From: Spongilla lacustris
Taxonomy: Eukaryota > Porifera > Demospongiae > Spongillida > Spongillidae
Reading direction: 5' to 3'
DNA: 64,000 bases
Assembly: GCA_949361645.1 (NCBI GenBank)
Contig: OX442417.1
Span: 4,880,819 to 4,944,818 of the forward strand
Shown: piece after piece, positions 46,212 to 57,640 of the stretch
How the letters are laid out: each line of letters opens with the position of its first letter
Numbering within the stretch: position 1 is the stretch's first letter
Notes under the pieces: generated by a model
Told to the model about the DNA's origin: nothing
The model's database searches: none
What the model saw: the letters and a program-made list of their open reading frames with translations, nothing else
Translations under genes and position numbers: made by a program

Positions 46212-48534
46212 GGCCCTCCTCTTACCAGAATAATGCAACTGTTGCAGTAAATATCCAAACGGTACATATACCAGTGAATTGTGTCTGTAAATGCAATGTT
46301 TACAATAGCAGCATTATTTTAATGATCATTATAACAATAATATGTACATTGTACATAGTAACTCTTATACGGGCAAATGATGTGTGCAGGCTGTAATGAG
46401 AAAAGGTTTTCATGTATTGTAAAGCAATTTATTAACCATGGAGTAAATGTAATTTATTTATTGTTATAATAATTATTACATTCCAAGGGTATAATTATAA
46501 TATTGATGTATAATACATAAACAAGATAAACCACTGGGAGTACATAATTGTGTAATACAGATAAATAAGCACATGACGTTAAGTTACCTACCACCTAGAC
46601 TAAATGATATATCAGTAGCCTGCATCTGAGATGACCCTTGAAAGAAGAACCCTCACATTTGCCCTAACTATAGGGTCATGCTCAACCTCAGATATAGGAC
46701 TGTGACAGATGCAGACTTTGGGCAGTTCTGACGTGTGGCCTAGCGAGAGGCTAGCTGCGATATTGCCCACTTTGCTTCAGTGCCCCAACACCCATAGGTC
46801 TTCACAATCCAACATCTCCCTGATGAGGGCAAACTCTAGCGCAATGTTGTCTAGGGTCTAGATTATGTTTATTTTTAGTGTTATTATTATTATTATTATT
46901 TTAATAGTAATTAATATTCATAACAATACATATAGGATACATAATACACATATACATTACAAACAAAAGGACTAATATTACAAGAAGTTCTATGGATCTT
47001 CCATAGATGACATTTTATCATTAGTGTTATAGCTGTAGTTTAGTGGTGCTATTTATACTAGATTATTTAATGTTGTGTATGTTTTTTGATGTTATAAAAT
47101 TATGTTAGATGTGCATTTATTACAATGTAATACAAGTATATGTTCGAAATCACAAGTACTCTTAGACAAATAAATGAATAGAATGACAATAATGATTTAA
47201 GACTGACGTTCAGGGAAAGATACTGGGCAACTCTGCTCCATCATCCATTCCAATTTCACTCCTCCGCGAGAGCCCCTCAGACAGAGATTTATTGCTCTGA
47301 CGATTGAAAATGAAAGTTCTCGTTTTATCCATCCCAATACCTCACACTTTGATTTTTCCGACTTTTGAGCAAGTTTCTGAGCAAGGAGTTTCCCTAAAAA
47401 TTTGCTTCTCGACCTAGGACTCCGTTGTGACGGTAGCTTGGCAAAGAGCTGCTGCGTAGAGTATTTCTTTTCCTTTTCTTCTTCAGCTGAAGAGAGAGTA
47501 GCAGTAACAGCAGAATGGCCCTGGCAATGGCTGAAGTGTAGCCTGCCATATATTTCAGCCAGTATAATAATAATTATTATTATTTATGAATGACTGAGTG
47601 GTGCCTAAGAAGGCTAAAACTGTACAGAATTTAAATTTGTATGTACTAATACCTGCGGCTTAATGGTACATGCATGTATTTCCCAAAGTGCATGTTTGCT
47701 ATAGAAAGAGTAAATAACTTCAACATGCTTTCATTCACTTATGTGCGCTGTAATGAGGGCAGCTGGAGCTTATAAATGCTGCATGCATTGCTACTCGAAT
47801 ATCACTTGTATATTAACTATACTCATGCATTGTATAAGCACATGTACTTTTATTTTAAGTTTTGCTTTTCTTTATCTCACAGAAAACAATTCCTCCACCA
47901 CCAGTGCATTCCTTTTTCAGAAATGTTACTTGCTACCATACCTCTGTAGCGGGTTTAATTGTTATCCCCATTGCCATCATTGTGAGTTGCTGTATTAAAC
48001 ACCATTTGAAAAAGGTGAGTCATATTAGTGCAATAGTGAAATCACACACATATCTCTTTAAATTGAGATGTACACATAACTAGTAAGATACCAAAAGGTG
48101 TATGGTACATAAACATTCTGGATGAGTAGAAAAACATGAAAATAAGAATATAATATTAATTTGTATTAATATGCCTAATGGCATATGCTTAGCCTATATA
48201 GTAATTCGTCCTTTCGTTCCTCCTTCTTCTTGGAATCACAAATAACAGTTCAATGAGCATGTGCCAAGAGAATAGCACGACATTCTTATGCTGTGCATTT
48301 GTGTATGGTGACATAGGAAAATTTGACTATTACCAAACTTCCTCCCCTTTACCCAAATAGGCTGATGAACAATATCGTAATGGTGACTACGAAGCAGCAT
48401 ACAGATCTTCCAACACTGCAGCTGCATACAAAGCATTTTTCTTTTGCTCAATGTTAGCCTTGCTTACAGGTGTATCGTTTGCTCTAGTGGTGTTTTTTTT
48501 TGTTTTAAAAATTATTGAGTTGGCTAAGCAATAA
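46212..48534 (+). CDS. Dispanin/CD225 (IFITM-like) membrane protein, 3 exons visible
   Basis: Exon a 46212-46261 (tgttcag acceptor; PSSYQNNATVAVNIQT), exon b 47883-48014 (ctcacag acceptor to gtgagt donor; PPPPVHSFFRNVTC then helix VAGLIVIPIAIIVSCCI) and exon c 48361-48534 (acceptor aaatag; ADEQYRNGDYEAAYRSSNTA then helix MLALLTGVSFALVVFFFVL, ending AKQ-stop). Phases agree across both junctions. The loop A-x3-Y-x2-GDYEAAYRSSNTA is the CD225 signature, and the two hydrophobic helices with cytosolic-facing cysteines (SCCI) fit an IFITM-type topology. Human relatives act in endosomal and plasma membranes and include antiviral restriction factors; a function here is unknown. A polyadenylation-like AATAAA overlaps the stop codon. 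The first coding exon was not found. Confidence 0.75.
46637..46862 (-). pseudogene. LINE-type retrotransposon remnant (C-terminal tail)
   Basis: On the minus strand, frames combine to CWGTEAKWAISQLASR and then an RANVRVLLSR-like end, the same tail as at 2950 and 3301, with stops and shifts. Only the last third of the domain remains. Confidence 0.55.
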
Positions 48535-48865
48535 AATATGAGCTTTGGTAGAACCGGAGGTCATATAGTAGACTACTAGTTGAACATTGTTAGACGCTAC
48601 TTCTTATTTAGTGCTGCTGTGCTAGTTCTTTTGTATGTTATAAATGAAAAGAAATGTTATGAAATGCATGCATTATTTTTCTGCTGAACTACATGCACAT
48701 GTATACCTTATGCAAAAGTGAGCAATCATTGCACATGTCATGAATCGGGTCTGGCAGGTACATAAAATTGATCGTGATCTGACTGGATCACAGTAAAAAT
48801 TACCTGCCAAAGTTCATCAGCAGATTTATTTTGGCTGCCATGGTGATCTGCCTCTGCCAAAAGTG

Positions 48866-49095
48866 ATCTGGTGTCACAGGCATGTGGCCCCCCCGCATTT
48901 TGGGTCCAGGACCCAACTGCCTAGTAACTGGGTTCCCCTCCTCTCCCACTGGACTGGGATTCCTACTCAATAGGGTCTGGCTAATTATTTCTACATCCAG
49001 GCATCTTAGTGTGGGTAGGGGGACCGAGATACCTGATGGCATTGGTCAGTTTTGATATGATATGCGCATTTGCTGTTATTTCCTCATGACTCATC
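48866..49095. repeat. Ginger-type terminus, diverged copy
   Basis: It matches 11049-11350 (tgtcacaggcatgtgg, gcattttgggtcc, ctacatccaggcatctta, ggtagggggaccgag, cagttttgatatgata). The CCGG is mutated to CTGG. It lacks the long C and G tracts of the 11.1 kb copy, suggesting those expanded later. Confidence 0.7.
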
Positions 49096-49214
49096 ACTTC
49101 ATTTTTTATCACACAGATATACATGTAGTTTGCTAGTTCCATATGGACATGTAAGTTTTACTCCCATCATAAAAAATGTGAATCTTATGGTGTTCTGTAA
49201 TGATGTACAGTTCA

Positions 49215-49740
49215 AAGTACACAACTCAAAGCCAACAGAAGTCATAGTGTCATACGGCTTTCCTTTTTTACGATAGCATTGGTCACATCTGACCCCGTCT
49301 TTAGTTTTATCCGTTCTGGCACACCAGCACTGACACCCTGGACACTTCTGGATACCAGCGTCGAGATTGAACTTGCAATAATTTGCAGACATGCCCTTGG
49401 AAAGAAGGTTCAGCTCCTCTTGGGTCATTCCACATTTCGTGAGGAGTCCAATGGACCATACTCCCATACAATTTCCCATTCGTGATTGTCGTACACTTCG
49501 TTATTACAAAACTCCACCAGCTCATCAGTACTAGTACGTAACTATCATGCCAGGGGCGGATTTAGGGGGGGGGGGGCTGGGGTAAATACTCATATAGTGC
49601 ATTCAATTCAATACCGGCGGAACTGTCGGTATATATCAACATAAAACTAAATTTCTAACTGAAAATAGAAACGCAGCAACCGCATGTATGCATGTAGCCT
49701 ACACACAAAAAAGCTGATGGTGCATGTACATGTACTTAGT
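49215..49740 (-). pseudogene. Truncated duplicate of the 9.6-10.7 kb RBR gene
   Basis: Plus-strand 49217-49530 matches 9911-10225 closely. The encoded part covers the end of RING1 and the IBR (KCGMTQEELNLLSKGMSANY, KCPGCQCWCARTDKT). About 25 bp around the exon's tacagcccggctggaag is missing, shifting frame, and all of RING2 and the ubiquitin-like exon are absent. A second block, 49595-49740, matches the sequence upstream of the parent gene (10690-10810), so the copy came from genomic DNA, not mRNA. A G tract (49567-49580) lies between the blocks. It cannot encode a ligase. Confidence 0.85.
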
Positions 49741-49859
49741 GGTTATGAGAGATGATGTACAATACTGTATCCATAGTAAATGATGTATGGCTCCGGCAGC
49801 ACCATTTCTTTGCAGTGGTGATTTTGAGAATGGTGCAGTGCAGAACACTGGGCAATTGA

Positions 49860-50010
49860 AGGGGGCCCAAAGGCTCACCTTGATTGACACCTGACGCCAA
49901 TATTGACTGTACAAGGTGTTGATAATACCAACCCACCCATGGAAGAAGCACAGGGAATTGGATCAGTACCACACACTGGTGGAAGAAAGCTTCCCGAGAC
50001 ACCAAGTTAC
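49860..50010 (-). pseudogene. LINE reverse-transcriptase fragment
   Basis: The minus strand includes SGVNQGEPLGPLQLPSVLH, matching the GVQQGDPLGPLLF block before the YxDD motif of non-LTR reverse transcriptases. No YxDD or further domain is present, so it is a short remnant. Confidence 0.6.
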
Positions 50011-50314
50011 ATGCATGCATTGCATGTCAACATTTTTAGATGGCAAAATCTCCCTCACCCCCCCCCCCCCCCACTGAAACACATTTCTCATGTACATCTG
50101 CATATCCAAGTTTTAATAAATGTCTCTGATCAGTTCCCTGCTCCATTGAAGCATAATTTACTTGTATACCGAGCTATGCTTAGATCCCTATGGAGCTGAT
50201 GATCTGCAAGCATGCAACCATACAAAATTACATCACAGCGAATCATATTTGCAGGATGGTGGTGATTTACCGCTCCATGCAGCTGGTACAACATATACAA
50301 ATAGAAAAGCGTCG

Positions 50315-50710
<396 letters not shown>

Positions 50711-50711
50711 A

Positions 50712-51525
50712 CCTCTCCCTTTCACTCTCTCACTTTCTCTTCCTTTAATGATTATGTAAATAATTAATATGACTCAGCTTGATTTTTGTTAGAAACTGTC
50801 TAATAAAACATCCTGCAAATTAAAGGTGCTCAATTATGCAAAGTGACAAGGCAGAAAAAAAATCAAATTTGCTAATAGTGTTTTAAAACTTTTTCGCTTG
50901 TAAATATCAGTGACATCACAGTAAACTACTGAATGTTCACGGGATTTTTTTTTATAGACAGGAGTTTTAGTGATCATGCACTTAAGGCACTAAATTGCTC
51001 ACCCATTCCGCAGGTGAGGTTCATGCCATACCCGGCTTACGTTTACACTCATGAATGCTCCCAATTACATGAATGTTTTCCTGGTGAACAGCATCATGCT
51101 TGGGGACTTCTCTATATATGTCTTGTGGTGCATGCCATCTGTTTGGCCTACAACAACAATAGATCTATTCAATTATGGCATGGAAGATTTACTGAAATGG
51201 CAAGGTAACCTTTCATTTCCAAACTTAGTAACAAAATGAACTGCATGGTTTTGATGATAGGTTAAATTCTAGTAATCATCAATACACACAGCTTGGTGCT
51301 TGGGATGTCAATTCGTTTGCAAATGTAACTCAAATTGAAATATGAGCTAAGTGAAGAATTCGAACAGTGCTGGCTGTGCATTAATTCAGCCAGGTGTCTA
51401 TGATCACCTAGCTACATATTAGATATTGATGATTCAATAGTGAAACACCTCTTGCAAGTCATTCTTGCAACAAGCTACTAAGACTTAGTCACTGCAAATA
51501 TATATAATTATGATTATAATTATCT
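50712..51525. other. Intergenic, nothing firm
   Basis: A frame at 51051-51208 ending just before gtaacc could be an exon (NVFLVNSIMLGDFSIYVLW) but has no recognised homologue. Confidence 0.3.
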
Positions 51526-52130
51526 ATGAGTCTCCGTCTGGGACTACTTCTATGTCAAAGTCATACCTGCCAACACTGTGGGGCAGAGGTGTCTCAGTTT
51601 GCCACACATGGCTTAAGCTGCAGAAAGAGTGCAGGACACCACCACCACCATTCAGCTGTCAATGACATCGTATACAGAGCTTTGGTTGCAGCACATGTTC
51701 CATCACGTCTGGAGCCTTCAGGCCTGTATCGTTCAGATGGGAAGCGACCTGATGGTGTTTGAATTGTCCCTTGGAAATGTGGCCAATTTCTAATGTGGGA
51801 TACAATGTGTCCAGATACTTTTGCACCATCTTACTCCACAATTGCTGCAAAACAAGGTGGAGCAGTTGCTCAACAGGCAGAAGAAAAGAAGATGCAGAAG
51901 TATCAACACCTTTACTCATGTCACTTTTTCACTCCAGTGGCAATAGAGTTTTTGGACCAAAGACAATGGAGTTCCTGAAAGAGTTGGGGCATCGATTGAG
52001 GCATGCAAGTGTCTGGAGAAGCCAACTCCTTTGCATACCTCACTCAGAGACTCTCAGTTGCCATCCAACGTGGCAATGCAGCTTCTGTGTTGGGAACAAT
52101 GAAGATGGGCAGTCAGGAGGAATAGTTTTT
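51526..52130 (+). pseudogene. LINE-type retrotransposon remnant, C-terminal region
   Basis: The first frame (to 51762) reads CQHCGAEVSQFATHGLSCRK, then VPSRLEPSGLYRSDGKRPDG, a cysteine/histidine motif region typical of the end of one marine-invertebrate LINE family. After a stop the next frame continues WDTMCPDTFAPSY, and a third gives EFLKELGHRLRHAS. Several frameshifts and stops make it non-functional. It is a different family from the YGAWG-tail fragments. Confidence 0.7.
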
Positions 52131-52139
52131 TTTGTACAA

Positions 52140-53206
52140 TTATGTATATTGTGTGAGTGAGTGAGTGAGTGAGTGTTAGGATAAGTATCATGTTGTTGTT
52201 AGCCATATATGTTAGTCTATATACTGTTGTATTGTTAAATGTTTTTTTAAATAATATTTTACGTATGTTTGTATAATAATACTATACAATTGTATATGAT
52301 TCACTGTGATGTAATTTTGGATGTTTGCATGCATGAAGATCATCATCCCTAATAGGATCTATAAGCATAGCTCGGTACATCTGTTCAGCAAGTATTTTCA
52401 TGCTCCAATGGAGCCAGAAGATTGACCAAACATATATGACACCCTGAGTGCATTGGTGTGCATGAGCGAGGAATCTAGATGCCTGAATGTATATACATAC
52501 ATAAGAGCCTGACAGCGCCTATCATCTATATGCTCTCTGCTGTATGAGGTCAAAGGCAGCCCAGCTGCTTTAGTTCTTTGCTCTGTGCCTTTACATTATT
52601 TCTCTGCTCTGAAAGCTGGATCTTCAATCTGGCAATGTAGACTTTCCACACAGGGGCATCACATCACATTATACTACTACCCAGCAATGTATACCTCACC
52701 TCCTACATGCTACTCATTTTCAACCTAGCCCAGCAATTAATTCAGTATTATAAAATTTACCAGTAACATTTTTTTCTTATGCATATAGGACGAAGTTAAG
52801 GAAAACATTTGTGTCATCACTATATCTTTATTTAGTCCACCTAGAATTTAAGCTGGCAGCAAAGGTCCGGTTTCAACTACATCATCAAACATTTCTCAAC
52901 ATGTCTCAACATGCACGCCGGTAATGATTACACGAAATCCTTTATGCCATGCACGTGCTTTTGCATGTCGCATGCAACACAAGGTATAACAAAATTCTAG
53001 GCATGCTTAAGCTTGTCATTTCATACAGTAGATTAACCCTATAAAATCTAAAAAGAGCCCCCAACATGCCCCCCATGCATGTACGCATCAGGCGCAAATC
53101 AAATGGTCCATTGAGCTTGCATGCCGTGAAGATTATAAAGAGCTATATCAGAACACATCAAGATCAGCTTTTGATGCACGAGGTGAAAACTCGAAGACAA
53201 ATCTGA
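52140..53206. other. Intergenic
   Basis: A short (gagt)n run sits at 52152-52173. No gene is supported. The last 150 bp could contain the promoter of the beta-trefoil gene, but no clear core element was identified. Confidence 0.4.
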
Positions 53207-54316
53207 ATGGAAATGAAGCTGTTAGGTGGAAGCGCACTTTTCCTTGCATTGCTCTCTTTGTGCAGCGCGGCCTCCATGCGCCACTATGCTGCCCGCATGC
53301 CATGCGTCACCCAGCTACTGCCATGCGTCACTCAGCTGCTGCCATGAAGGACGAAAGTGGAGTGCGCAAGGATATACGTAAATATACATGCGTACAGCAA
53401 AATGTTGTATTATTAATATGCCCCCTCTCGCTTGTTCAGTTCTCGAGGAAGAGGGCTCAGAATCCATGGAATTGAACTCAGATCGGAGCTTACGTGTAGA
53501 ATTGGACACAGAATCCATAGATCTAATACTGGAGCCGAAACCTGACGTAACTGAATCGGAAGCTTTAAGTGAGATACAGTACATTAATATATAAATCTAA
53601 GCGTTGGCTGCATGACCTTTATACGGTCGGTTAAGTCATAGCATACAGTGCCATTCTGACTCGTTTCTACTCCCACCGCCTTGTGCATCAGGTGGATGAA
53701 CTTTGTGTATTGTGTATGCATATTAGTATATAATGTGTATAGTGTGTTTCACGCGTTATATCTACATTTTTAAATCAGTTTTATAGATCACAGTATAGAT
53801 GTATACACATGCATGTATGTGATTCCTACTGAAATCTGAGCTCGCGTGTTAGTAAAGATGTATTTATTTCAGGTCGAGCTGGATTGGTTGTCACAATTGA
53901 GTCCGTTCAATTCCCTAACGTCTTTCTCCGTCTCGATGCTACTGGCGTGAAAAATGGCGACGGAGCTGGGGTCGGCAAAGTTAACTGCCAGTTTACTGCT
54001 GGACCGTACGAGAAGTTCATCCTTAGGGCATTCGGCCCCGACCTGTTCAGCATTGAATCGCTCCAATTTCCAAACGTAGTTCTCCGCATGGACGGGAGCC
54101 AAGTGACCAGTTTTCAAGGGGCTGGTTCCGGACGAGAGGTTTATTGTGAGGCAGGACGCTGAAGGACAGTACACTATCCAGTCAGTTTTTTTCCCTAACG
54201 CGTTCCTCCGCATGGACGGTAGCAGTGTGAAATCATGCAACGGTGCAGGTTCTGGTATAGTGAACGCCCAGTTCGGAGCCGGACCTTGGGAAAAATTCAG
54301 AATTCACGTCTTGTAA
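53207..54316 (+). pseudogene. Secreted beta-trefoil-repeat protein gene, broken twice
   Basis: Exon 1 (53207-53377) begins with a signal peptide (MKLLGGSALFLALLSLCSAA), then a 21-bp repeat (ATG CGx CAC...) in three copies. A 5-base insertion at 53297-53301 shifts the frame between copies 1 and 2. Exon 2 (53440-53568) is acidic (LEEEGSESMELNSDRSLRVE). Exon 3 (53873-54316) carries three related repeats built on QFPNVFLRLD / QFPNVVLRMD / FFPNAFLRMD with GAG and GP(Y/W)EKF motifs, a beta-trefoil pattern. In repeat 2 a stretch of roughly 11 codons between GSG and the FIV strand is missing and the frame shifts near 54138. Splice sites and phases otherwise agree. It may be a pseudogene or an intact gene with assembly indels. 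Function is unknown; such folds often bind glycans or actin. Confidence 0.7.
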
Positions 54317-54734
54317 ATTCTCCGGGAACAGAAGAACCGCCTAACCTTTAATTTACTCTAATACTGAAAAAAAAAAAAAAAAAAAAACTAGCTTAGAAAG
54401 GGCACATTTGACTTTGTAATATGTATAATGTCTGCTGATTCAGACCGTTTTGAGTTACTAGCCCCGCGAGCTACAAATGTAATGCAGAGCATGCAGGATA
54501 TGAGAATCATTGTGATCACTTCCATTGGGGGGATCTATGTGTATTAGGTTCAAGGGTCGATACAAACAGAATTAGATTGCGCAGCTTTCCGCCGCCGGAC
54601 ACCTTAACACAATTTGGAACGGAAGCGGGGAAGGGCTGTGTAAAATATTACATTTGCTTGAGCCACCACCAGTCCACCTCAGCTAGGGGCCCCAAAGGTG
54701 TATGTGGCTAAGCTTTTGAGAGTTAAATCTCTGG
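54317..54734. other. 3' flank of the trefoil gene with A-tract
   Basis: A run of about 20 A at 54368-54387 follows the stop by 50 bp. Because introns are present upstream, this is not a processed-copy tail. Nothing else is recognised. Confidence 0.5.
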
Positions 54735-55020
54735 AAAACAGTGTTCTTCAAGAGAACAAAAGGAATCCTGTTTTTCCTCGTCCCCCGACGGAATAGCGCC
54801 ATTTTTCTTCTTCCTTTATTTGTTAAAGAACACGAGATAGAAACCGTTTCAAAGAATGCGAATGCTGCCAATGCGTATAGAATTTCAACCGGTAGATTTT
54901 TAGCGGATTGTATACACGTGGATCTTATTGGGCCTTGAACTGATAACAGAAATACATATGCTGGTAACTTTACTGGGGAAAAACTCCACACGGGAGCCGT
55001 TTCAAAGAACGCCAATGGTA
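54735..55020. repeat. Dispersed repeat, copy 2 of 2 (see 16590-16800)
   Basis: Same orientation and landmarks as the copy at 16590-16800, including gacggaatagcgccattttt and tttactggggaaaaact. It is slightly longer. Element type is unknown. Confidence 0.75.
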
Positions 55021-55384
55021 TCAATAGGTTCAAGTTATCTCCGTACAAGTGAGTATGTTCATGGGCCCGGGATCGCTTGATAGAGTAGCTCTGGCTATAG
55101 AAATGGTGTGTTACAAGCCGTACTGCCATGATAGAATGCTGTAAATCCTATAATTATTAAACCATACATTAATTGTTTAACGTGTATTGTGAATTATACG
55201 CTTATAAAATAAAATAAAAATCAATAAATATGGAGCTAGGAATTAAGTATTGACAGAAGAGAGCAAAGTTAAAGTCCGAGAACGATATCATCGGAACCCC
55301 GAGCCTAAACTAACCGCTGAGGAAGAACTATATCACCAGAACCCCGTGCCATGGGCAACGGTACAACGAAAATTCAGCGGCCGG

Positions 55385-56288
55385 TGTCGTAGTGTACAAT
55401 GTCCCCCCTAGAATTTGTCCCCCCGGACGTTTTGCAGTAGTGTACAATGTCCCCCCGGACATTCTGCACTAGTGTACAATGTCCCCCCGGACACTCTACA
55501 CTAGGGCAAACTGTCCCCCTCCAGGGTAAAATGTCCCCCCTCATAACATTTGATTTCATCTATGACAAGGCTGGGAAACAATTCATGCAATCCTAATATG
55601 GACTTGCAGTGTGCGTGGTATTTTCAAATATACGTGCGCCGTATCGTACACCAAGCTGCATGTCTTTCCGCCACTTGAAATGCTCATTGAAACCAATACT
55701 GACATACATGAACATTTAGAATTAAAATCAGTACACAGCTTGTATCCTTTCCGTGGTTGCGTGATAGTACAACCGATCAGTCGGGTACTCATGCAGACCA
55801 GGGTGGGATTTGGAATAGTGTAAAAACCTTACTGGGATTGAACGTCCAGGGTGGGAATAGTGTTTACAAAAACGTGCTGGGATTGAGCGTCCAGGGTGGG
55901 AATAGATATGATATGATTCTACCCTAGTTTTGCATCCATGTTGACGTATGAATTGAATTATTGCTTCAATATGGTTTTTGTTCGACAGAACCAGCTAGGG
56001 TAGAACCACACGTATTCCACTATCCTGGACGCACAATACGGGTAGGATGGTTTGTACGCTATATAAGGACGAGTTTTCGTTAAAAACCAGTCTAAAATAT
56101 CCAGGTTGGACGTTTACCGGTATACATGTAACTGCTTCCTTTGTTATCCTAATAAATAGGACATTATATTGCGCCCTAATGTGGAGTAGTGGGAGGGGGG
56201 GGGGGGGACAGTTTGCCCTAGTGCAGAATGTCCAGGGGGACATTGTACACTGTGCATGACTAGTGCAGAATGTCCGGGGGGACCCACA
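55385..56288. mobile_element. Ginger-type MITE, 904 bp, CCGG target duplication
   Basis: CCGG flanks both ends (55381-55384 and 56289-56292). The left end is TGTCGTAGTGTACAATGTCC and the right end, read inward, is TGTGGGTCCCCCCGGACATT. Both arms consist of iterated words tagtgtacaatgtccccccg and gacattctgcactag, four to five per arm on the left. The ends and CCGG specificity equal those of the autonomous-looking Ginger1 element at 11447, but the arm sequence differs, so it belongs to another family mobilised by a related transposase. The interior (55560-56190) has no transposase frame. Confidence 0.85.
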
Positions 56289-56292
56289 CCGG

Positions 56293-56921
56293 CCTATGAG
56301 TCCTAAGTGACTGATCCTGATCCTACCAGTAGTGCCCGTGCGTTGTGTTGTTCATACTGCGCATGAACTATTGTTTTAATTTTTTTTTAACCATTCCATG
56401 CATTATAATAGATCATATTGTAGAATGGTCTCGGCCCCAGACCCAACGTACGCCGCAGCAGATTTATCTTCGCTACACGTAGGAGCTGTGCGACAGTGTC
56501 TGACTTCATGTTAGTGCTTAACGAGATAAGAAATTCTGACAGAAAGGCAGCATGTGCGTGTGTGTGTGTTTGGGGGGGGGGGGGGGGGGGGGGGCGGCAA
56601 TCAGAGTATCCCCCCCCCCCGCCCCCCCCCCCCCAGGGACAGACAAGCCACCTCGCCACTGGTGGCTGGCATGACAGACGTATCCTTCCTTTTTACTAGA
56701 AAGTGAGTCCTCGGCTCCTCGCCACAATTTTACGTTTCGCATGTGCATGCAGGACAATGAAAAGTGAGTGGCATTGCGGTTTACACACTGCGAATCGCAT
56801 ACTCTTCCACGGAATTACTCTGACGCGGTTGCGGTCTAAACAGTCAGGAAATGAGTGCTCCGAGTTCTAGTGGACCAGCGATCGCAGCTGTGTACCAGAA
56901 TTTGCTACAAACAATTTCAAA
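56293..56921. other. Intergenic, long G and C tracts
   Basis: A G tract at about 56572-56594 is followed by C tracts at 56611-56634, with the potential to form a hairpin or quadruplex. The proline-rich frames are artefacts. The promoter of the 56922 gene presumably lies in the last 200 bp. Confidence 0.5.
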
Positions 56922-57640
56922 ATGCTTAAAGCAATAGCTCTGACTGCTTTACTTATAACACTCTCCGTCGATGCTGGCAACCTCCTGAATCCACAAGGTA
57001 TAATATACCCGCGGCATGCATGTTCTTTTGTTTGGACGTGTGCATAATTAATCATTACTTTACAGAGGTCGACATCGAGGCAAAGCCTTTCAGTGAGTTA
57101 CTACATAGCCAAATAAATACGCATTTATCAGTGCAGAAAACATCTATATATGAAATGTATATTTCTTTCAGCAATAATTTTTTCCGTTACCAACAACATT
57201 AACCAAGGAGGAGTGACCGAAGACGCGTATATTTTTGGTGATCCGGAATCGATATGGATTCAACTCCCTCCTACGTCATTTAACGGCAACGGTGACACGT
57301 TCCAAGCAAGAGTAAGGAATTTGTTAGTTAGATATGCATACATGGTTGCATATACATGTATTATTATCATAAAGTATAATGTCATGCATAAAATAATGAT
57401 CTTGTCTAATAGTGGAAAACAACGAATGGTATCAGTAACCCGGAACAAGCCATGTTTCCAATTGTATACAGCACAGGACACGTATTTCTTTTGGTCACAA
57501 GCCTTGGAGCTCGCCCTTCATGCGAAGCCGTCCCGAAGGATGATGACGTGAGTGGTGACGGTAGTATCATAGTTAATGCCAGCCCTCCAAATATTAATAC
57601 TGCTGCTTCTTCAATGACCTGCAGTTATACAGTAGATTAA
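56922..57640 (+). CDS. Secreted 156-aa protein of unknown function, four exons
   Basis: Exons 56922-56997, 57066-57092, 57172-57311 and 57413-57640 have canonical GT-AG junctions and continuous phase. The start was chosen as the ATG opening a clear signal peptide (MLKAIALTALLITLSVDAG), with cleavage likely after the alanine of VDA. The mature chain (about 138 aa) is rich in alternating hydrophobics typical of beta strands (FTIIFSVTNNINQGG, SIWIQLPPTSF, MFPIVYSTGHVFLLV) and has only two cysteines (SCEAV and TCSY), which could form one disulfide. The chain ends soon after the last cysteine (SYTVD). All exons are open and small introns (68-101 bp) are intact, so it is probably functional. No domain is recognised. 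It lies 2.6 kb downstream of the trefoil gene on the same strand and, like it, encodes a secreted protein, but no shared sequence was seen. Confidence 0.75.

Noticed and set aside
54368..54387. Poly-A tail of a processed gene copy
   Set aside because: The upstream trefoil gene contains introns, so the A-run is not evidence of retroposition.
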